This document shows positions 13,973 to 19,683 of a stretch of DNA of 19,683 nt, in pieces. Every line of letters begins with the position of its first letter. Within the stretch, counting starts at the first letter, position 1. Source of the DNA: Chrysochromulina tobinii (lineage: Eukaryota > Haptophyta > Prymnesiales > Chrysochromulinaceae); the NCBI GenBank assembly GCA_001275005.1, contig JWZX01000874.1, positions 1 to 19,683 on the forward strand. Reading direction: 5' to 3'. Position numbers and translations under genes: made by a program. A model generated the notes under the pieces. The model ran no database searches, was not told where the DNA came from, and worked only from the letters and a program-made list of their open reading frames with translations.

Positions 13973-14655
13973 CGGACGCATGCTCGATCAGGGCAGTAGC
14001 TGCAGCGCATTCGGTCGACAGCCTGCGAACGTGAACCATCGGTGGACAGTCTGTGGACGTGAACAGCCGCAGCGCGCAGGCACTTTGGTGCATGGTGGGC
14101 AAAGGCGCATGCGCCGCGCGATAGTTGCGCCAACACGGGTCGTCGCAGTGGGGTTACATGATCGTGTGTGTACTCATTCAGGGCATAACTTCGCTTTGTA
14201 CTGTCAGCGTGTAGCGGAGAAGCCCATTTCGTTTCGACATTTCGTTTTTCGAAGCAACGTAATCGATTTGATCAATCAGCCGCTCGTCACCGTGCTGTCA
14301 CGAGTTGTCACCGCGCACCGGTCATTCCGCACTCCGCGTTGCACAAAACACACTATGCAATTGACACTATGAGTCGTATGTGTGGCCCCTCGGTAACGCC
14401 CTGACAGGTCCCTTTCTTACTATCCAGCTCCTTTCTTTCACGATCGTGCAGTGCGAAGCTTCGCTCTCCTTCGCTCGCTCCCAGCTCATAACGGAGCGCT
14501 CGCTCCCAGAGCTCCCACAGCTGAGCGCTCCTCATGTTCCCCCCTTGCCCTTTGTGCACCGCCTAACGAGGCATGGCTTTGCCATCGACACCAAACTCAG
14601 GGGTCGTCGAGGGGACTGTGTGGATGGTTGCATGCAGGGGAGCGAGGGGGGCGAT
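13973..14655. other. Convergent intergenic region and 3' ends
   Basis: Lies between the isomerase stop and the minus-strand Cys-rich gene stop. The stretch 14140-14400 is AT-richer with no coding signal. The part at 14563-14655 holds a degenerate third copy of the Cys-rich protein's C-terminal repeat. Confidence 0.5.
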
Positions 14656-14836
14656 TTATACGGGTTCGCCATCGGCCCCAAGCACGGGGAGGCCTGGGAC
14701 TGTGTGGATGGCTGCGAGGGGAGCGATGGGGACCTGCGTTGATACGGGTTCGCCATCGTCCCCAAACACGGGGAGGCCTGGGACTGTGTGGATGGCTGCG
14801 AGGGGAGCGATGGGGACCTGCGTTGATGGTTGCGTA
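14563..14836 (-). repeat. 81-bp C-terminal repeat of the Cys-rich protein, third copy beyond the stop
   Basis: Two copies encode VPIAPLAAIHTVPGLPV-(F/L)-G-x-DGEPV. A third copy follows TAA (14656-14658) in the same frame: IAPLA...IHTVP...FGVDGKAMPR, then TAG at 14563. In the coding copies GAACCCGTATCAACGCAGGT links units; in the last, GAACCCGTATAAATCGCC lacks about a dozen bases, and the loss creates the stop. Confidence 0.85.
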
Positions 14837-16068
14837 GCGGAGAGGAAAGCTTCGTTCAGCCGCATGTCGTAAGGCGCCGCGGAAGCCACTTCCCGCAACT
14901 GGGTCCCACGCACATCGGCCTGTCTTGCTGTCTTTCTGCGGCGGCAGCAGCAAACCAGACCGCCGCACAAGAGGCAGACGGCAAGGATGCTCGCGATGGC
15001 GATGAGCGGTACGGTAGGCGCACACGTTCCGAGAGACTGATCTTCGATCTGAATCAAGGTGAGCAGTGGCGTGCAATCCATAAAAAGGCCAACCCAAGGC
15101 CATGAAGCTTGGCAAGCGCCGACGTACGCCCTCAGTTTGATGTTGTCCGCCTTTCGTGTCATGGTGATCAAGTAGTACAGACTCGCTTTCCCTTGACGAG
15201 CGCCGTATGGGAGGTTCACCCCTGTTGGGATGTTGTCACTGATCCCGGCGTTTTCTGGCTTCCCCTTCTGCCAGCCAGCACCTGGAATCATGACGCTGGA
15301 TGTGAAGGGAATATAAGACGAGTCTTCGGATGTGCAAAGCTGCATGTCCATCCGAAGACCAACGGCAAAGCCTGGGTCAGACGTCTGGGTTTTGCCTGCA
15401 ACTGCTTGAGCCACTCCCGGAGCCACTAAACCAGAGGTCTGACCCAGGCACTCCAGTTGCAGCCCGGTGGCGAAGGGCCAGCCGGTCGTTTTGCAAGTGC
15501 AGGTGCCACCTGAGCTGTCACTCAAGCCATCGAAAGCTGCGCAAGAGACACCCCAACCCGGAGGCGGAGATGGGGCGGACCTCTGTAGCGGAGGTGGGGG
15601 GGAGGCGGAGGTGCCTGGAACCGTGGACGAGCATCCAGGGCCTGGGGAGGTCGAGCAGTTTGTGCCGCAATCATAGGCCATTATTGTGTTATCCGTCGTA
15701 CGGCAAGCACCGCAGCATCCTTGGTTAGTCTGGTAGGGCCGCCAGGCCGGGCACGAACCGCTCGGACGACTCCCGGTATCGTCGGAGGGAAGCGCGTCAA
15801 AGTTAGCGGGGCACGAGATCGGGGTGCTCGAACAAAAGTCACCAAACGTGTACGCGAGGCACTGGCTAACTGCCGTGCCAGTAATCAGGGGATTACTGGC
15901 TACTGAGCAGGAGCCGCAGCAGTTCCCCGTGGTCTTGCACGAACGGGTCGCAGGGCACGACCCGGATGCTGGCACCGGAATGAAGTTGGCCAAGCATGTT
16001 TGGGATGACGAGTGCTGAACAGTTGTGATCATGAGCATGAGAGACAAGAACCGAGCTGTTATCGGCAT
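14656..16068 (-). CDS. Cys-rich single-pass membrane protein, secreted ectodomain
   Basis: No family recognised. I chose the second in-frame ATG (16068): it has A at -3 and opens directly into a signal peptide (PITARFLSLMLMITTVQHSSSQ). The first ATG (16143) would add 25 polar residues. The protein is 470 residues. The ectodomain has two related Cys-rich modules (SCPATRSCKTTGNCCGSC and SCPAWRPYQTNQGCCGAC), a Pro-rich linker, then a roughly 170-residue domain (SCAAFDGLSDSSGGTCTCKT to FMDCTPLLTLIQIED). A transmembrane helix (VPLIAIASILAVCLLCGGLV) is followed by CCCRRRK, a stop-transfer signal with possible palmitoylation cysteines. The cytoplasmic tail ends in two 27-28-residue repeats. No introns are needed. 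It could be a surface adhesion or sensing protein. The plus-strand ORFs opposite it are shadows. Confidence 0.75.
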   Translation of the reverse strand: MPITARFLSLMLMITTVQHSSSQTCLANFIPVPASGSCPATRSCKTTGNCCGSCSVASNPLITGTAVSQCLAYTFGDFCSSTPISCPANFDALPSDDTGSRPSGSCPAWRPYQTNQGCCGACRTTDNTIMAYDCGTNCSTSPGPGCSSTVPGTSASPPPPLQRSAPSPPPGWGVSCAAFDGLSDSSGGTCTCKTTGWPFATGLQLECLGQTSGLVAPGVAQAVAGKTQTSDPGFAVGLRMDMQLCTSEDSSYIPFTSSVMIPGAGWQKGKPENAGISDNIPTGVNLPYGARQGKASLYYLITMTRKADNIKLRAYVGACQASWPWVGLFMDCTPLLTLIQIEDQSLGTCAPTVPLIAIASILAVCLLCGGLVCCCRRRKTARQADVRGTQLREVASAAPYDMRLNEAFLSATQPSTQVPIAPLAAIHTVPGLPVFGDDGEPVSTQVPIAPLAAIHTVPGLPVLGADGEPV

Positions 16069-16389
16069 GGTGCGTTCGCGTTTCGGTGGGCTGCGATGCA
16101 CAAAACTGTCGTCGGTGTGCGGGGCTGCGTTCTCACTCGACATGGGAACGGGACGTAAGTACAGTGTGGAATCCTATTGACGAAATCTGAATGCGGACCG
16201 TGAACGGAACGACGATGATTCCAAAAGAGAAAGGGGAAACTGGAACGTCAAAAACGAAGCGTCGACGGGACACCTCACGGGATCAAGCGCCAAGGGCGTC
16301 AAGGCGTCAACACTTTCTTCTACCACGCTCCTCCACTGCGACAACGCCCGTAGCCTCCACGTAGCCTCCACGTAGCCTCCGCGGAACCA
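16069..16389 (-). promoter_or_regulatory. Intergenic spacer upstream of the Cys-rich gene
   Basis: About 320 bp between tandem minus-strand genes, holding the 3' end of the AP2-RING gene and the probable promoter of the Cys-rich gene. A GTAGCCTCCAC direct repeat lies near 16349-16380. No other gene is seen. Confidence 0.4.
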
Positions 16390-19300
16390 TCACTTTTGCA
16401 AAACAAAAGGCGAGGCCCGGGGGATGAGCGCGCGAGCCACCAGATCCCGCCTGCATGTCGGGCACTTTTTCTCGATGGGCAAAGGGCTGCCTGATTGCCC
16501 GGAGCCTTGCAGCCACTGGCTCAGGCAGCGCTTGTGGTAGTAGTTTCCGCAGCAAGGAGTGTGCCCGCACGCGGCCTCGCCTCGAGAGCTGGCGCTTGCT
16601 GCGCTCAAGTTCAGGGCTTCGAGGCAGATGACGCAACGAGCTGCGCCAGGGTCATCGCCGCTCTTCGCTGTGAGCTGTGGCTGAAGGGCCTCCGCTCGTG
16701 GCACGCCCACCTCTGCAAAGGCCACTGCAACCGCTGGCCGCTTGCGCGAGGCGTGCATGGTCGTGGCAGCTGGTGACGGCGGAGGCAGCGCCGACGATGA
16801 GGACGAGCCTTGCTGACTGCGCTGGTCGTCGCGCATTGCTGTAAGCAGCAGGCGCCAGCAGCGGAGCGCCTCCGCCAACTCGACTTCGCTTGGAAAGGGA
16901 GAGGGAGGGGCTGGGTCGGGCGCTGGGGCGGGCGCTTTGAGCACAGGACGGTGGGGAGGGCGGCGACCAGGGATGAGCCAGCCGTCGACGAGGTCGCGAA
17001 TGTAGCGTGCGCGGGCGAGGGAGGCCTCCTCCGGCGTCGCGAAGCAGCCGAGGTAGCGCAGCACGCTATTCTCCATCATATTTGCGTAGTACTTGCCACC
17101 CAGCTTGCGCACGCCTTTGAAGCCCGTCTCATTGCTCGACGACGGTACCAGCTCGAGCTCCTCGGCCGCCGCGGCCGCCCTAGCCTCGTCGGCTGTGAGT
17201 GGCTGCCGCTTTTCCCCCCTCGCCTCCGCCGCCTCTGCCGCCGCTCGCTCCGCCCCAATGTGCCTCGCGTAGCACAAGGCCGCCTCCTCTGGCGTCGCGA
17301 ACATGCCGAGGTAGCGCTTCTTGCGAGTATCGTTGAAGCTCGCCTCGTACTTGGCTCCACTCTTGTACACGCTCTTGAAGCCCGTCTCACTGCTCGACGA
17401 CGGCACCAGCTCGAGCCCCTCGGCCGCCGCGGCCGCCCTGGCCTCGTTCGCTGTGAGCGGCTGCGGCCCTTTGCCCCTCGCCTCCGCCGCCTCCGCCGCC
17501 GCTCGCTCCGCCCCGATGAACCTCGCGTAGCACAAGGCCGCCTCCTCCGGCGTTGCGAACATGCCGAGGTGGCGCTGCTTGCGATTCTCGCAACTCTGCA
17601 CCTTGTACCCGCCTCGATTCTTGACCACGCCCTTGAAGCCCGACGCACAGCTCGATGATGGCACCAGCTCGAGCCCCTCGGCCGCCGCGGCCGCCCTGGC
17701 CTCATCCGCCGTAAGCGGCTTCGACACTGCGACCTCCGCCTCCGCCGCCGCAGGAGCCGCGCGCTCCGCCCCAATGTGCCTCGCGTAGCACAAGGCCGCC
17801 TCCTCCGGCGTCGCGAAGCTGCCCAGGTGATGCACCTTGCAATTCTCGCAGAATTGCGCCTGGTACTTCTTGCCAACATGCTTGTGAACGCCCTTGAAGC
17901 CTGTCCCGCTGCTCGTCGACGGCACCAGCTCGAGCCCCTCGGCCGCCGCGGCCGCCCTGGCTTCATCCGCCGTAAGCGGCTTCGACACTGCGACCTCCGC
18001 CTCCGCCGCCTCTGCCGCCGCTCGCTCCGCCCCAATGTACCTCGCGTAGCACAAGGCTGCCTCCTCTGGCGTCGCGAACATGCCGAGGAAGCGCTTCTTG
18101 CGAGTATCGTTGAAGCTCGCCTCGTACTTGGCTCTACTCTTGTACACGCCCTTGAAGCCCGTCTCACTGCTCGACGACGGCACCAGCTCGAGCCCCTCGG
18201 CCGCCGCGGCAGCCCTGGCCTCGTTCGCTGTGAGTAGATCCAGCCCTTTGCCCCTCGCCTCCACCGCCTCCGCCGCCGCTCGCTCCGCCCCAATGTGCCT
18301 CGCGTAGGACAAGGCCGCCTCCTCCGGCGTCGCGAACATGCCGAGGTGGTACCGCTTGCCACTGCTCTTAAGCTCCGCCCTGTACTTGTCATGATTCTTG
18401 CTTACACCCCTGAAGCCCGTCTGATTGCTCGACGACGGCACGAGCTCGAGCCCCTCGGCCGCCGCGGCCGCCCTGACTGCCGCCGCGGCCGCCCTGGCCT
18501 CATTCGCTGTGAGCGGCTGCGGCCCTTTGCCCCTCTCTCCCGCCGCCTCCGCCGCTGCTCGCTCCGCCCCAACGTGCCTCGCGTAGCACAAGGCTGCCTC
18601 CTCCGGCGTCGCAAAGATGCCGAGGTGGCGCGTCTTGCCATTATCGTCGAAGCCCACCCGATACTTGCCACCAGTATTGTACACGCCCCTGAAGCCCGTC
18701 TCACTGCTCGACGACGGCACGAGCTCGAGCCCCTCGGCCGCCGCGGCCGCCCTGGCCTCATCCGCCGTAAGTGGCTCCAGCCCTTCGCCCCTCGCCTCCG
18801 CCGCCTCCGCCGCCGCTCTTTTCGCCCCAATGTGCCTCGCGTAGGACAAGGCCGCCTCCTCCGGCGTTGCGAACATGCCGAGGTGGCGCCCCTTGCGCGC
18901 TTTGTACTTGCCACCATGCTTGGAAACACCCTTGAAACCCGACTCAGCGCTCGTCGACGGCACCAGCTCGAGCCCCTCGGCCGCTGCGGCAGCCCTGGCT
19001 GCCGCTGTGGCCGCCCTGGCCTCGTCCGCCGTGGGCGGCTGCGGCCCTAACTGCGGCTCTGCGCCCCTCGCCTCCGCCGCCGCTCGCTTTGTCCGAATGT
19101 GCCTGGCGTAGCACAAGGCCGCCTCCTCCGGGGTCCTGAATCTGCCGAGGTAGACAAGCTTGCCATTCTCCCAGGCCTCAGTCGTGTACTTACCGTCCCT
19201 CTTGTACACGCCCTTGAAGCCCGTTTCATTGCTCGTCGACATCGCCAGCTCGAGCCCCTCGGCCGCCGCGGCGACCCTGGCCTCGTCCGCCGTAAGTGGC

Positions 19301-19557
19301 TCCAGCCCTTTGCCCCTCGCCTCCGCCGCCTCCGCCGCCGCTCGCTCCGCCCCGATGAACCTCGCGTAGGACAAGGCCGCCTCCTCCGGCGTTGCGAACA
19401 TGCCGAGGTAGCGCTTCTTACCATTGTCCTGGATCCGTACCTCATACTTGCCACATACATGCTTGGTTACGCTCTTGAAGCCCGTCTCGCCGCTTGTCGA
19501 CGGCACCAGCTCGAGTCCCTCGGCCGCCGCGGCCGCCCTGGCCTCGTCCGGCAGCAT
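16390..19557 (-). CDS. Ten-AP2-domain protein with C-terminal RING-type finger
   Basis: 1055 residues from the first in-frame ATG (19557, purine at -3). The frame stays open to the right edge without another ATG, so the gene may be 5'-truncated. Ten AP2/ERF-like domains repeat every 80-110 residues: G-F-[KR]-[GS]-V, a K-Y strand, then [HY]-LG-x-F-ATPEEAALCYARHIGAE. AP2 domains bind DNA by a three-stranded sheet. The third copy is about six residues short across strands 2-3, and domain 10 has diverged (EEASLARARYIRD). Ala-rich linkers (LTADEARAAAAAEGLELVPS) join them. Residues 975-1035 form a RING-like finger: CVIC, ACGH, CCGNYYHKRC, CPTC; the usual H in the C-x-H-x-x-H run appears as N, so ligand assignment is uncertain. 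It could be a DNA-bound E3 ligase, by inference. No introns or decamers. Confidence 0.82.
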   Translation of the reverse strand: MLPDEARAAAAAEGLELVPSTSGETGFKSVTKHVCGKYEVRIQDNGKKRYLGMFATPEEAALSYARFIGAERAAAEAAEARGKGLEPLTADEARVAAAAEGLELAMSTSNETGFKGVYKRDGKYTTEAWENGKLVYLGRFRTPEEAALCYARHIRTKRAAAEARGAEPQLGPQPPTADEARAATAAARAAAAAEGLELVPSTSAESGFKGVSKHGGKYKARKGRHLGMFATPEEAALSYARHIGAKRAAAEAAEARGEGLEPLTADEARAAAAAEGLELVPSSSSETGFRGVYNTGGKYRVGFDDNGKTRHLGIFATPEEAALCYARHVGAERAAAEAAGERGKGPQPLTANEARAAAAAVRAAAAAEGLELVPSSSNQTGFRGVSKNHDKYRAELKSSGKRYHLGMFATPEEAALSYARHIGAERAAAEAVEARGKGLDLLTANEARAAAAAEGLELVPSSSSETGFKGVYKSRAKYEASFNDTRKKRFLGMFATPEEAALCYARYIGAERAAAEAAEAEVAVSKPLTADEARAAAAAEGLELVPSTSSGTGFKGVHKHVGKKYQAQFCENCKVHHLGSFATPEEAALCYARHIGAERAAPAAAEAEVAVSKPLTADEARAAAAAEGLELVPSSSCASGFKGVVKNRGGYKVQSCENRKQRHLGMFATPEEAALCYARFIGAERAAAEAAEARGKGPQPLTANEARAAAAAEGLELVPSSSSETGFKSVYKSGAKYEASFNDTRKKRYLGMFATPEEAALCYARHIGAERAAAEAAEARGEKRQPLTADEARAAAAAEELELVPSSSNETGFKGVRKLGGKYYANMMENSVLRYLGCFATPEEASLARARYIRDLVDGWLIPGRRPPHRPVLKAPAPAPDPAPPSPFPSEVELAEALRCWRLLLTAMRDDQRSQQGSSSSSALPPPSPAATTMHASRKRPAVAVAFAEVGVPRAEALQPQLTAKSGDDPGAARCVICLEALNLSAASASSRGEAACGHTPCCGNYYHKRCLSQWLQGSGQSGSPLPIEKKCPTCRRDLVARALIPRASPFVLQK
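16450..16636 (-). other. RING-type zinc finger of the AP2 protein
   Basis: Metal-ligand candidates in order: C-x2-C (CVIC), Cys-Gly-His, Cys-Cys-Gly, Tyr-His-Lys-Arg-Cys, then C-x2-C (CPTC) followed by RRDL. LSQWL after the fifth Cys is typical of E2-binding RING fingers. About 15 Ser/Ala-rich residues sit in the first loop. Confidence 0.7.
17040..19540 (-). repeat. Ten tandem AP2-domain coding repeats
   Basis: Long near-identical DNA blocks encode the TPEEAALCYARHIGAE helix and the ADEARAAAAAEGLELVPSS linker in each copy, while the DNA-contacting sheet varies. This points to repeated unequal exchange or gene conversion with selection or drift on the sheets. Confidence 0.85.
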
Positions 19558-19683
19558 CTCGCTTGACCCAGCGCTGCTCAACCCATAATGAATGTGGCGT
19601 GCAAGGGCCGGTGGCTCGTCGATACGAGGACGGCCGCTCCCGCCGGTGCCGCTGTCAGACAGAACCTTGAGTTTGCGCTGCTG

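Noticed and set aside
13258-14136. Minus-strand ORF over the LeuD exon and its downstream region
   Set aside because: Antisense to the conserved LeuD coding sequence, with no recognisable motif.
14560-14840. Plus-strand ORFs with Val-Asp-Gly repeats
   Set aside because: Same 81-bp repeat read antisense to the Cys-rich protein tail.
17076-18392. Long Arg/Ser-rich minus-strand ORF and several plus-strand ORFs over the AP2 array
   Set aside because: They mirror the repeat in other frames; only the AP2-RING frame shows recognisable domains.
19558-19581. Start of the AP2-RING protein at TTG 19581
   Set aside because: TTG starts are not expected in nuclear genes; the first ATG is at 19557, or the start lies outside the window.

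Overview
This window looks like nuclear DNA from a GC-rich unicellular eukaryotic alga. The evidence is GT-AG spliceosomal introns, a tandem AP2-domain/RING protein, Ser-Pro-Pro-Pro cell-surface sequence, a nuclear-type J-domain/Tudor-like protein and a mitochondrial-type fused isopropylmalate isomerase. The AP2 arrays make a haptophyte my first guess, but this is inference; a pelagophyte or another chromalveolate alga is possible. No rRNA, tRNA, CRISPR array or transposase was recognised.

Layout. (1) 1-2892, plus strand, 5'-truncated: a single-pass surface protein with an SPPP-rich and Ser-Ala-rich ectodomain, a transmembrane helix, a long Pro-rich tail and a WW domain. Its 3' exon structure (2700-3660) is unresolved. 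(2) 4221-9015, plus: a nine-exon, 1289-residue J-domain protein with coiled coils, acidic repeats, SUMO-interacting-like motifs, seven tandem SUMOylation-consensus sites and a C-terminal Tudor/Agenet-like fold. (3) 10283-9123, minus: a ubiquitin-like domain fused to an RPA32 C-terminal winged helix. (4) 10567-13972, plus: fused LeuC-LeuD isopropylmalate isomerase, six exons, 848 residues. (5) 16068-14656, minus: a secreted-type Cys-rich single-pass protein. (6) 19557-16390, minus: ten AP2-like domains followed by a RING-type finger.

The unusual system is in the introns. Most introns of genes 1, 2 and 4 hold arrays of one diverged 10-bp family (TGATTGCCTC, TGATGACCTC, TGATTGCGAC, TGATGGCGTC). 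Many are bounded by direct repeats of the neighbouring exon that include the splice-site AGGT or GGT. The best cases are perfect repeats of 31, 26, 23, 22 and 16 bp. A recurring terminal cassette, GCCTCCCTCATCAG, forms several acceptors. This is the pattern expected if introns arise by short tandem duplication of exon sequence, with the decamer supplying CTGAT branch-point-like motifs. The same decamers also occur inside open reading frame in gene 1, on the opposite strand, and a related array lies in frame in exon 7 of gene 2. I find this the most notable feature of the window.

The exon models of genes 2 and 4 were assembled by hand. Each keeps frame at every junction and gives a coding length divisible by three. 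Genes 2, 3 and 6 share SUMO, ubiquitin or RING themes, but nothing here shows that they work together.
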